64,000 bases of DNA. Source: Chitinophaga pinensis (GTDB taxonomy: Bacteria > Bacteroidota > Bacteroidia > UKL13-3). Numbering within the stretch: the first letter of the stretch is position 1; every line of letters begins with the position of its first letter. The stretch lies in assembly GCA_945870425.1 (NCBI GenBank), contig CAMBSD010000005.1:106893-170892 (forward strand). Direction: 5' to 3'. The notes under the pieces are model-generated. The model had not been told where the DNA came from. It worked only from the letters and a program-made list of their open reading frames with translations, and did not search any database. Below are positions 1-8,106 of this stretch, in pieces. The position numbers were made by a program, and so were the translations under genes.

Positions 1-234
1 ACTATAATAACCCAAACCTTGCCACAGTTTCATCACATCATCCAAAGGTGCTTCAGCCAAATCTTTGATACTTGGATAAGTAGTTGAAAATTTTAAAAAA
101 TATGGCAGTCCTTGCGCAACCCGTGTTTGTTGTAAAATCACCTCGCTAAGCCAAATAATATAGGGATCTTGGGTATGACGCCAAGGCAAATCTCTTTTGT
201 TTTGTATGTACCAATTTTGTAAATATTCCTGCAT
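1..234 (-). CDS. mutY: A/G-specific adenine glycosylase, N-terminal part (cut by window edge)
   Basis: The minus strand from the ATG at 234 reads 78 codons without a stop and runs off the left edge. It carries the MutY N-terminal signature: RDLPWR near residue 14, then a YIIWLSEVILQQTRV segment, then KLWQGLGYYS at the cut end. MutY excises adenine mispaired with 8-oxoguanine. The Fe-S cluster and C-terminal NUDIX-like domain would lie outside the window. In Bacteroidota mutY is commonly near an HU gene (family knowledge), and an HU gene lies 3 kb to the right, transcribed divergently; two glycosyltransferase-type genes separate them. Another HhH-GPD glycosylase is less likely because of the LQQTRV motif. 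Confidence 0.9.
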   Translation of the reverse strand, partial: MQEYLQNWYIQNKRDLPWRHTQDPYIIWLSEVILQQTRVAQGLPYFLKFSTTYPSIKDLAEAPLDDVMKLWQGLGYYS

Positions 235-314
235 TTGTTAAAAAGCCCTCAAACTTAATGTATAATAAGGAAGTGCCACATATATTTTGAAAACATTCGA
301 AAATCTAAATAAAC

Positions 315-1478
315 TTAAATTCCAAGAAAGTCCTTAAGTGCAATTTTAACATCTTTTACTTGGATCAAATGAATGTTCATTTTTTGCTCCCAATCGTAGT
401 ATTTGATTAATGTAAAGTTTTTGGACCCCGGGAAAATGGCTCCTACATTTTGAAAGTCTTTTGGGTATGGAAAAAAACGACCGTATCGGTTTCCGTTAGC
501 AATCACAAAAACCTTAGTACCTTGCAAAGCACCAAAATGTGCCGCAGAGGTATCGTTGCAAATAATCAATTGCGCTTCTTTACAAACCATAGCAAATTCA
601 AGTAAGTTGGTCTTGCCTGTTAAATCAATACAATTGCTTTTGGTATAAGTTGCTTTAAACTTATCAGATGATGAAACATCCCCCTCTCCTCCAAGCAGGA
701 TGCATGAATATTCAGGTTGCATACTTGAATAATGCTCAGCCAATTTCGCGTAAGATTTTTCAGACCAACGCTTTGATGCTTGGTTGCCTCCCATACATAC
801 CACGAAATAGTTTTCAGGCAGTTCGAATTCAGGTAAATTGAACCGTAAAAAAATGCTCTTTGATGCTAAGTCTAATTCAAAATATTTTTCGACAAAAGAT
901 TGATTTATTTCCAACTCATGGCCATGTTCGGGCCTATCAAATAGTAGGGAATAATTATGATTAAGAATGTGTTTATTGAAACCACTCTTTGTTGACCAAG
1001 CCACAGCTTTGGCATTTGGGAATACACCTTTAAAAATCCCTTCTAGTAGAATACTGCGGGTAAAAGATGGAAACAAAATCTTCTCAGGTTTCAATTCAGA
1101 TATTTGCTCAAATTTTACTTTCCTGTAAGCAGCATTTGAGAACCATTCACCTTTATTCAACCAAATAGTTTCGATATTAAATTCAGGAAATAAATTCTCA
1201 AATATGGGTTTCCAGACTGCATTGCCAAGAAAATATAACTTTTTATTTTGATTCTTAAAATTCTCAATCAATAGTTTTAGACTAGGAGCAAATAGTAAAA
1301 AATCTCCAATATCATCAAGCCTTACAAGCAATATTGTATTTTCATTTGTTTGTTTTTGCACAACTGATTCAACTTCATTTAGCATATCATAATACTTGGC
1401 CAATTGCTTGTTTTCGTTCTTTTTTTTCTGAAGCGAAGCAACGGTTTGGGAAAGGATATGTTTGATGGTATGAAGCAT
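315..1478 (-). CDS. Glycosyltransferase family 9 (heptosyltransferase-like)
   Basis: A 387-residue protein with the GT9 two-domain pattern. An N-terminal Rossmann start, LLVRLDDIGDFLLFAPSL, follows a charged coiled lead-in of about 50 residues. The C-terminal nucleotide-sugar half contains VVCMGGNQASKRWSEKSYA and the typical ICNDTSAAHFGALQGTKV loop. Family members transfer heptose or related sugars from ADP- or GDP-sugars onto lipopolysaccharide or other surface glycans at the cytoplasmic membrane. It lies 24 bp downstream of the membrane GT22-like gene on the same strand, so the two are probably co-transcribed and act in envelope glycan synthesis. The specific sugar cannot be inferred. Confidence 0.85.
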   Translation of the reverse strand: MLHTIKHILSQTVASLQKKKNENKQLAKYYDMLNEVESVVQKQTNENTILLVRLDDIGDFLLFAPSLKLLIENFKNQNKKLYFLGNAVWKPIFENLFPEFNIETIWLNKGEWFSNAAYRKVKFEQISELKPEKILFPSFTRSILLEGIFKGVFPNAKAVAWSTKSGFNKHILNHNYSLLFDRPEHGHELEINQSFVEKYFELDLASKSIFLRFNLPEFELPENYFVVCMGGNQASKRWSEKSYAKLAEHYSSMQPEYSCILLGGEGDVSSSDKFKATYTKSNCIDLTGKTNLLEFAMVCKEAQLIICNDTSAAHFGALQGTKVFVIANGNRYGRFFPYPKDFQNVGAIFPGSKNFTLIKYYDWEQKMNIHLIQVKDVKIALKDFLGI

Positions 1479-1502
1479 TTTTATAAACTATGTCGGTTAC
1501 TT

Positions 1503-2936
1503 TTATTTGTTTTTTGTAACCAAATATAAGGTATAATTATTCCTCCTATCTAGCCAATTATTAAAGTTAAGTTTCCTCAGCCAATCAGGCGTATTTGTCC
1601 AAGCTGTTCCAACAATTTGAAGCCCTCCGATTGACTTAAAATTCAAATCTTCACTGTAAAATAAAGCGGTATCTGAAGAGTTAATATTAAATTGGGTTAG
1701 GAATGAATCTATTTGAAAAATATTTAACTTATCATTCACATAAAATGAGGCTTCTTGTGGAGTTAATCTGTAAGGACTATTATCTTTATAAAGTAATGTT
1801 TTTTCAGTCTTAATATTGCTTAGATGGCTAAATAAATCACCTATTTCATTTGCAGGCTTTATACAGATTAATACTAACAAAATAGGGTTAATTACGAAAA
1901 AGGCTTTTCCGAAAAAATTAAGAACATATTGGTATGGAATTAAAGAGGAAATGCTTTTAACAAAACTAATTCCTGTCAAGACTATAAAGGGAACGAAATA
2001 GGATAAAGGAAAAAGAAATCTAAGTTCTTTATGAGCCACTAATAAATGTCCAATTAAAAACATGAAAGAAGACCAAGTAATTATGTTTTTAGGATGTTTG
2101 TATAGCAAAGCAAAAAAGCCTATCAGCAACAACACACTATAAGGTGGAATGGCTTGTTCAAATAGTTGTATGAAATACCAATACCAAGGCTCAACACCAA
2201 AAGAAGCAGCCTTTCCTAAAAACATGTTTTGATATAAGTAATTCCAGAAGGTGCATACCCATTCGCCATAAAGCCAATAATCGAATAGAACTCCAACTAA
2301 AAACAACATGGCAAATCCCAAAAAACAGTTTGATAAAAATTTAAGATTAGATCTATCAATAAACAAAAACCATAAACCTGCACCTGCGACAAAAAATATG
2401 GCCTGAAATCTAAAAATAACGCTTAAGGCCGAAAAAACACCGAACAGGAAATACCTGTTTTTATGATTACGAATAACAAATGAAACAGCCAAGCTAAAGA
2501 ACATCGCAGACCAATTTTCGGATGAAAAGCGAACATGAAGAAAAACTAATGACCAGCAAAGTAAGCTGACATATAGATTTACATTTTGAAATTGGTTGAA
2601 AATTATTGAACTTACAGATTTAAATAGATGAAGTGAAACAAAAAAGGCCAAGCATGCACTTAATAACCGCAATAAAAAAGCAACATGATTGGGGTTGTCA
2701 ATTCCAACAAAACTAGTGGTTTTAATTATAACGAAAGCTATAAAAGGCTGGAAGCCCGGCCTCATTTTAGCTTCAAACTCCCATGCCAAATTAGCAACCG
2801 AGGTATGACCGCATTTATAATTGGCAAATTCTAAAATTTGAAAATGCTCGTCAGGATGAATATAAGCACTGCTATTCCATGCACTAATAATATGCAATAC
2901 AATAGCAATTGATAGGATGAGTGACTTATGCTTCAT
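1503..2936 (-). CDS. Multi-pass membrane mannosyltransferase-like protein (GT22/Alg9-PIG-B type)
   Basis: About 477 residues with roughly ten hydrophobic segments. The first extracytoplasmic loop contains IHPDEHFQILEFA, matching the HPDE motif of GT-C enzymes of the Alg9/PIG-B group, which use lipid-linked sugar donors. The KMRPGFQPFIAF segment further on also fits the group. I chose the ATG at 2936, directly before a signal-anchor helix; a longer start at 2966 would add ten polar residues. Bacterial members are poorly characterised. A role in surface glycan or glycolipid assembly, together with the adjacent GT9 gene, is inference. Confidence 0.72.
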   Translation of the reverse strand: MKHKSLILSIAIVLHIISAWNSSAYIHPDEHFQILEFANYKCGHTSVANLAWEFEAKMRPGFQPFIAFVIIKTTSFVGIDNPNHVAFLLRLLSACLAFFVSLHLFKSVSSIIFNQFQNVNLYVSLLCWSLVFLHVRFSSENWSAMFFSLAVSFVIRNHKNRYFLFGVFSALSVIFRFQAIFFVAGAGLWFLFIDRSNLKFLSNCFLGFAMLFLVGVLFDYWLYGEWVCTFWNYLYQNMFLGKAASFGVEPWYWYFIQLFEQAIPPYSVLLLIGFFALLYKHPKNIITWSSFMFLIGHLLVAHKELRFLFPLSYFVPFIVLTGISFVKSISSLIPYQYVLNFFGKAFFVINPILLVLICIKPANEIGDLFSHLSNIKTEKTLLYKDNSPYRLTPQEASFYVNDKLNIFQIDSFLTQFNINSSDTALFYSEDLNFKSIGGLQIVGTAWTNTPDWLRKLNFNNWLDRRNNYTLYLVTKNK

Positions 2937-3281
2937 GATGCAATTTTGCCTTACAAACCTATGCAATTAATATTTCTTTGCAAGTTGAGGAAAGGGGGCA
3001 AAACAGAAGATGCTAAACAAACATACTTTTTAAGTATTTGAAATTTCAGGTCAACTATAGGTTTAAAATTCGGATGTTCCTCCAAATCCAAAAAGAAGGA
3101 TTTACTTAATAACTAAAAGAAAACAACTAAAATTTGCATTCCAGCCTCATGATAAAACTAATATTAGGGTAAATATGGCAGTTTCTGTCCGCAAAAGACT
3201 AGAAAAATTGATAATATTCATGTTATCAGAATAATTAATAAAAAAATATACGATTTAGCTTTTTTATTTTTTCCCATTTCG

Positions 3282-3289
3282 TACATTTG
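3282..3289 (+). promoter_or_regulatory. Bacteroidota -7 promoter element upstream of HU gene
   Basis: TACATTTG matches the Bacteroidota -7 consensus TAnnTTTG exactly and sits 65 bp before the HU start. I see no clear TTG about 20 bp upstream, so the -33 part is weak. The surrounding non-coding stretch 2937-3354 is AT-rich and I see nothing else in it. Confidence 0.5.
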
Positions 3290-3354
3290 CAGCCCTTTGT
3301 AAACTAATTTACAATAAATTAACACGAAAACATTCAACAAAACAAATATATAAT

Positions 3355-3702
3355 ATGACTAAAGCAGAGATTATTGCAGAAATTTCAACTAAAACAGGAG
3401 TTGACAAATTACAGGTACAAGAAGTGGTAGAATCGTTCTTTAAAGTGGTTCGCAACAACATGGTAGAAGGAAAAAATGTTTACTTCAGAGGATTCGGTTC
3501 ATTCATCATTAAGAGACGTGCTAAGAAAATTGCTCGTAATATTTCTAAAAATACCGCAATGGTTATTGACGAGCACTACATTCCAGCTTTCAAACCTGCA
3601 AAAACTTTCAGCGATAAAATTAAGAAAAGCGAAGCAGTTAAAAACACAGCTGCAAAAAGAGAGCGTGAAGCTAAACAAGCATTAAAAGAGGCTGAAGCAT
3701 AG
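3355..3702 (+). CDS. HU/IHF-family DNA-binding protein
   Basis: A 115-residue histone-like protein. The first ~90 residues are the HU fold: MTKAEIIAEI helix, dimerisation helix, then the GFGSFIIKRRAKKIARN beta-arm region that inserts into the minor groove. The final ~25 residues are an extra Lys/Ala/Glu-rich tail (AAKREREAKQALKEAEA), longer than the classic ~90-residue HU and probably an additional DNA- or RNA-contacting tail. It bends and compacts DNA in the nucleoid. A gap of only 9 bp to the following TPR gene suggests one transcript continuing through the small basic peptide gene to the hairpin at 4670. Confidence 0.93.
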   Translation: MTKAEIIAEISTKTGVDKLQVQEVVESFFKVVRNNMVEGKNVYFRGFGSFIIKRRAKKIARNISKNTAMVIDEHYIPAFKPAKTFSDKIKKSEAVKNTAAKREREAKQALKEAEA

Positions 3703-3711
3703 GCTAACTAA

Positions 3712-4554
3712 ATGCAGTTAAACAAACTTCATATTATTATCATAGTAACCCTGCTTTCATTTGCAGGAATTCTTATCTATTTGAATTTCCGTACCCCGGA
3801 GGCAGAAATGAAAGAGACCGCTCCTTTGGCTGAAAACGCTATTTGGAAAGAGTTTAACTATGATGAGTATGCCAAATCTTGCAAGGATTCAGTTCCTGTT
3901 TCTTTAAAGTTCAAAATTGATAGCCTAGAGCAAATTATTGCTAAAGACAGCAATAATTACCAAGCTGTAATCACCATAGCTAGATTTTGGGATTCAGCAG
4001 GATTTGAAATAGTTTCAGCTCATTACTCAAGCAAAATTGCCTATAGATTAGGAGATGAAAGAAGCTGGATGACAGCAGGCCTAAAGTTTTATGATGTGGC
4101 AAGAATTAGTGAAGACACAAGCAGACAGATTTATGCCCAAAAAGAGGCTATAAAAGCATTTGAAAAAGTAGTTGCTTTAAACGAAAATAACATAGATGCC
4201 AAAAACGCCTTAGCCATTTGTTTGGTTCAAAATGACCTTGATATAATGAGAGGAGTGCAAATATCGAAAGATGTTATTAAGCGCGATTCAAATAATATCG
4301 AAGCTAATTTAACGCTAGGGATGCTTAGTGAGAGAAGCGGTCAGCTTGATAAAGCAAGGGCAAGATTTGAGAAACTTGTGGAAGTGCAACCGCTGAATCC
4401 TGAATATTATTTTTATTTAGGAGAAATTTATGCTAAGCTTGAAATGAAAAAAGAGGCGATAAATACATTCGAAACATGTATTACGCTTTTGCCAGATGAA
4501 GCAGCAAAAAAAGAAGTTAAACAAATTATAGAAAACATACAAAAACAAAAATAA
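3712..4554 (+). CDS. Membrane-anchored TPR protein
   Basis: 280 residues. An N-terminal hydrophobic helix (IIIIVTLLSFAGILIYL, about residues 8-24) is followed by a periplasmic-type region with TPR-like helical pairs, most clearly AKARFEKLVEVQPLNPEYYFYLGEIYAKLE near residues 222-251 (split here only for description). There is no lipobox, so it is probably anchored by the uncleaved helix. TPR arrays mediate protein contacts and the partner is unknown. It sits 9 bp after HU and 2 bp before the small basic peptide gene, an arrangement that suggests a nucleoid/ribosome housekeeping operon. Confidence 0.75.
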   Translation: MQLNKLHIIIIVTLLSFAGILIYLNFRTPEAEMKETAPLAENAIWKEFNYDEYAKSCKDSVPVSLKFKIDSLEQIIAKDSNNYQAVITIARFWDSAGFEIVSAHYSSKIAYRLGDERSWMTAGLKFYDVARISEDTSRQIYAQKEAIKAFEKVVALNENNIDAKNALAICLVQNDLDIMRGVQISKDVIKRDSNNIEANLTLGMLSERSGQLDKARARFEKLVEVQPLNPEYYFYLGEIYAKLEMKKEAINTFETCITLLPDEAAKKEVKQIIENIQKQK

Positions 4555-4556
4555 CT

Positions 4557-4646
4557 ATGCCAAGCGGAAAGAAAAGAAAACGTCACAAAATTGCTACCCA
4601 CAAACGCAAAAAGCGTTTACGTAAAAACAGACATAAAAAGAAATAA
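4557..4646 (+). CDS. 29-residue basic AURKAIP1/COX24-domain peptide
   Basis: A short gene of 29 codons, ATG at 4557 and TAA at 4644-4646. About 60 percent of residues are Lys, Arg or His, arranged as MPSGKKRKRHK, a short linker, then KRKKRLRKNRHKKK. This is the pattern of the Bacteroidota AURKAIP1/COX24-domain peptides, related to the mitochondrial ribosomal protein mS38, so a ribosome-bound role is likely (family knowledge). It starts 2 bp after the TPR gene and is followed by a good terminator, which supports expression. Such genes are usually missed because of their length. Confidence 0.82.
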   Translation: MPSGKKRKRHKIATHKRKKRLRKNRHKKK

Positions 4647-4669
4647 TTATTTCTGTGCAGCAAATTAAT

Positions 4670-4698
4670 AAGCCTGCGAACCATAGGTTCTCAGGCTT
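4670..4698 (+). terminator. Rho-independent terminator after the HU operon
   Basis: AAGCCTG and CAGGCTT, with GAACC and GGTTC inside, form a 12-13 bp stem with one mismatch and an ATA loop. It is followed by ATTTTA. It lies 23 bp after the small basic peptide gene. Confidence 0.75.
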
Positions 4699-4817
4699 AT
4701 TTTACTTGAAAATACCCTCAAAAATACCTCGTTTAATTTAACCTCTCTGAAAAAACCTGGCCTAATACGCTTGATGTGTATTAACTTATTGTTCAAAAAC
4801 AAAAAAACTTAAAAAAC

Positions 4818-6371
4818 GTGAGTCAGGAACTTATTATCAATTCAACACAAGGTGGTGCTGTAACTATTGCATTGCTGCGTGATAAAAAACTAGTAGAACT
4901 TCACCAAGAATCCGGTAGTAATGGATTTTTAGTAGGTGATGTATACCTTGGTACTGTAAACAAACTTATGCCAGGTTTGAATGCAGCATTTGTAGATGTA
5001 GGACATGAGCGCGATGCCTTTCTGCACTATCTCGATTTAGGCAAACAAGTAAAATCCTTATCTAAATTTACCAAACTTGTTCGAAATGGCAAGCCCGATT
5101 CTATTATTAGAAATGAGGATTTGGATGAAGATATTGAGAAAAAAGGCAAGGTAGGTCAAGTGCTTAATCGTTTCCAACAAGTAGTGGTTCAGGTAGCCAA
5201 AGAGCCAATTGCAAACAAAGGTCCGCGTCTTACGTCTGAGATTAGTTTAGCAGGTCGATTTTTGGTATTAATGCCATTTGATGAAGGGATAAATATTTCC
5301 AAAAAAATATCAAAACCCGATGAAAGAACTCGCTTAAAAAAACTGGTTCAATCTTTAAAACCTAAAAACTTTGCTGTAATTCTTAGGACCAACGCAGAGG
5401 GAGCAAGTGAAGAAGATTTAATAAAAGATATGGCTGATTTAATCGACAGGTGGGAACATTTGTACACCCAACTTAAAACAGCTACACCTCCTCAAAAAAT
5501 TCTGGGTGAAAGTGAGAGAACCCTTACGTTAATAAGGGATTTGGTGAATGAAGATTACTCAGCTATTCATGTTAATGATAGTTTTTTGTTCAATGAAATT
5601 AAAGGCTATCTAAAAGCAAAAGAACCTGAACTTGAAAAAATAGTTAAGCTATATGCTGGCAAGCAACCCATATTCGAAAACTTTGATATTGATAAGCAAA
5701 TCAAAACAAGTTTTGGGAAAGAAATTAATTTCTATGGAGGATGTTACCTAATTATTGAGCATACAGAAGCCTTACATGTTATTGATGTAAATAGTGGAAA
5801 TATTGCAGGTAAAGAAATTAATCAGGAGGAAAATGCACTAAAAGTAAATCTAGAAGCTGCTACCGAAATAGCTCGTCAGTTGAGACTTCGGGATATGGGC
5901 GGAATCATTGTAATTGATTTTATCGACCTTAAAAATCCTGGAAATAGAAGACAGGTATATGAAAGGCTGAAAGAAGAAATGGATAACGACAAGGCAAAAC
6001 ACAAAATCTTGCCTATGAGTCCGTTTGGTTTGGTGCAAATAACTAGACAAAGGGTGAGGCCAGAAATGGCTATTCAAACTACCGAAAAATGCCCGACTTG
6101 CAAAGGAAGTGGGGAGATTCAAAATACAGTTTCAATGGTTGATGAAATAGAAACACGGATCAAATACTTAATTGAGAACATGCATATTTCGAATTTCACT
6201 TTAGAAATCCATCCATATATGGCAGCTTATTTGAAACAAGGTTTCTTCAACTCAACTAGGGTTAAATGGTATTTTAAATACAAAAAATGGATTAAAATAA
6301 AAGCTGTTCAATCGATGCATATGGTTGAATATAGATTTATAAATAATAGTGGCGAAGAAATTCATGTATAA
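4818..6371 (+). CDS. rng: Ribonuclease G (RNase E/G family)
   Basis: 517 residues. An S1-like RNA-binding region (VYLGTVNKLMPGLNAAFVDVG) is near residues 43-63, and the DNase I-like catalytic region carries the Mg-binding aspartates in LHVIDVNSGN and GGIIVIDFIDL. The Zn-link CPTC lies near residue 426. There is no long C-terminal degradosome scaffold, so this is the RNase G/CafA-length type. It processes rRNA 5' ends and mRNA. The start codon is GTG at 4818; I see no better in-frame alternative, and MSQELIINS is the expected Bacteroidota beginning. It is convergent with sulP across a shared terminator. Confidence 0.93.
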   Translation: MSQELIINSTQGGAVTIALLRDKKLVELHQESGSNGFLVGDVYLGTVNKLMPGLNAAFVDVGHERDAFLHYLDLGKQVKSLSKFTKLVRNGKPDSIIRNEDLDEDIEKKGKVGQVLNRFQQVVVQVAKEPIANKGPRLTSEISLAGRFLVLMPFDEGINISKKISKPDERTRLKKLVQSLKPKNFAVILRTNAEGASEEDLIKDMADLIDRWEHLYTQLKTATPPQKILGESERTLTLIRDLVNEDYSAIHVNDSFLFNEIKGYLKAKEPELEKIVKLYAGKQPIFENFDIDKQIKTSFGKEINFYGGCYLIIEHTEALHVIDVNSGNIAGKEINQEENALKVNLEAATEIARQLRLRDMGGIIVIDFIDLKNPGNRRQVYERLKEEMDNDKAKHKILPMSPFGLVQITRQRVRPEMAIQTTEKCPTCKGSGEIQNTVSMVDEIETRIKYLIENMHISNFTLEIHPYMAAYLKQGFFNSTRVKWYFKYKKWIKIKAVQSMHMVEYRFINNSGEEIHV

Positions 6372-6392
6372 AAAATATCAAAATTAATAAGT

Positions 6393-6429
6393 AAAAAAAG
6401 TCCCGAAACCAGAGGTTTCGGGACTTTTT
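6393..6429. terminator. Bidirectional terminator between rng and sulP
   Basis: GTCCCGAAACC and GGTTTCGGGAC form a perfect 11-bp stem with an AGA loop. The stem is flanked by a run of seven A on the left and five T on the right, so it can end transcripts from both convergent genes. Confidence 0.9.
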
Positions 6430-6447
6430 GCATATTAAGTATTCACT

Positions 6448-8061
6448 TTAATTCTTTTTGTGTCTGCTAGCCATAGGATGCTGTGACATTGGGTGAAATC
6501 TTTCCAAGCCAATAGTTTGAAATTCTCCGCCCTCCAATTTATAATTTTCGCCAACAAAATAAATACCTTGAAAGACGGTATGATCTATCAAATTAGCTTG
6601 CTTAAAATCCACAATAATTTTTTTGCCTTTAGGTATTGAATTTAATTTTTCAATTAAACCTATATAATTACTAAAAACAGCAGAATACTTTATCTTAACG
6701 AGATAGGTATTTTCATCTTGTTGTTGAATTTTAATATTGGCTTTGAAAATACTTTTTGGATGTAAACCATATATCAAATGGATGATTAGTTTCGTAAGAA
6801 TACCCATGCCAATTCCAACCAACAAATCAGTTAACAGGGTAACAATAATAGTGACAATAAAAATAATTAATTGGTCAACACCAATATGAAAAATGTGTTT
6901 AAATACTCTTGGGTGGGCAAGCTTAACACCAACTCCAATAAGCATGGCAGCCAAAGCAGAGGTTGGAATTAAATCAGTAAATAGTGTATCGAAAACCAAA
7001 AACAATAATATGGCAATACCATGAAAAAAATTGGCCCATCTGGTTTTCCCGCCATAATTAACATTAGCTGAACTACGTGCAACCTCACTTATCATTGGTA
7101 ATCCGCCTAAAACACCAGCAAAAATATTACCTGCTCCAATAGCAATTAAGTCCTTATTATAATCTGATTTGCGTTTAAATGGGTCCATAACATCAATGGC
7201 TTTAATGGTAAGCAAAGCTTCCAAACTACCAACGATGGCAAACATTAAGACATATTTAATAAAGGTTGCAGTTTGAGAAAATCCTGCAAAACTTACATTG
7301 ATGGCAAGTATATCAGATAGGTTCTTATCAAAATGCACAAAGCCTGTAGGATTCGATTCTTTTAATCCAATCATAATGGCCATGGGAATGGTTGTCACTA
7401 AAACAATTAACGGTGCTGGAATTTTCTTAACCCAAGGATGTTTAATCATGGGCATACCAAGTATAATTATCAAACTTACCAACCCAATAATGGTTGAACT
7501 AACATTAAAATTGATAAATGAATGGGGTATTTCCTTTATTAATTCTATAGGATAAACCAAAGGCTTACCTGTTAATTCGTTAACAGGATTAATGCCTAAA
7601 AGCACATGAAGTTGTTTAGATAATATAATGATTCCAATAGCAGCCAACATACCTTCGACTGCTGCAAGAGGGAAGAAGTCGGCCAATTTACCAAACTTAA
7701 AAACACCAAATAAAACCTGAAAAAAACCAGCCACAACAACAGCACCTAAAGCTAAATGCCAACCCAATTCATTGTTACCCCCACCTAATTCAGCAACAGA
7801 ACCAGCAACAATTACAATGAGACCTGCAGCCGGACCTTTAATACTCAATCTTGAACCAGCCATTAGGGAAACTACGATACCACCAATCATGGCTGTAATT
7901 AGACCCATAATTGGAGGAAAATCAGAGGCTTTAGCAATACCTAAACTTAAAGGTAAAGCCAACAAAAAAACCAAAAAACCGGAGAGCGAATCTGCCTGCA
8001 AATTCTCTTTTAAACCTGTTAAACCATCTGCCGGAACAACTTTATTTTTTTTATTTACCAT
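6448..8061 (-). CDS. SulP-family anion/bicarbonate transporter
   Basis: 537 residues with 10-12 hydrophobic segments. The SulP core begins with FLVFLLALPLSLGIAKAS and the conserved SIKGPAAGLIVIVAGS loop near residues 73-88. The C-terminal ~90 residues are a degenerate STAS-like region (GKKIIVDFKQANLIDHTVFQG). Family members carry sulfate, bicarbonate or other anions across the inner membrane. It lies 45 bp downstream of the DabB-like gene on the same strand. That neighbour belongs to inorganic-carbon uptake, so a bicarbonate role is plausible, but substrate specificity cannot be read from the sequence. Confidence 0.88.
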   Translation of the reverse strand: MVNKKNKVVPADGLTGLKENLQADSLSGFLVFLLALPLSLGIAKASDFPPIMGLITAMIGGIVVSLMAGSRLSIKGPAAGLIVIVAGSVAELGGGNNELGWHLALGAVVVAGFFQVLFGVFKFGKLADFFPLAAVEGMLAAIGIIILSKQLHVLLGINPVNELTGKPLVYPIELIKEIPHSFINFNVSSTIIGLVSLIIILGMPMIKHPWVKKIPAPLIVLVTTIPMAIMIGLKESNPTGFVHFDKNLSDILAINVSFAGFSQTATFIKYVLMFAIVGSLEALLTIKAIDVMDPFKRKSDYNKDLIAIGAGNIFAGVLGGLPMISEVARSSANVNYGGKTRWANFFHGIAILLFLVFDTLFTDLIPTSALAAMLIGVGVKLAHPRVFKHIFHIGVDQLIIFIVTIIVTLLTDLLVGIGMGILTKLIIHLIYGLHPKSIFKANIKIQQQDENTYLVKIKYSAVFSNYIGLIEKLNSIPKGKKIIVDFKQANLIDHTVFQGIYFVGENYKLEGGEFQTIGLERFHPMSQHPMASRHKKN

Positions 8062-8106
8062 GCTTAAACCATAACAATTAATAATTTATCTCAAGTTATA
8101 ATGAGA

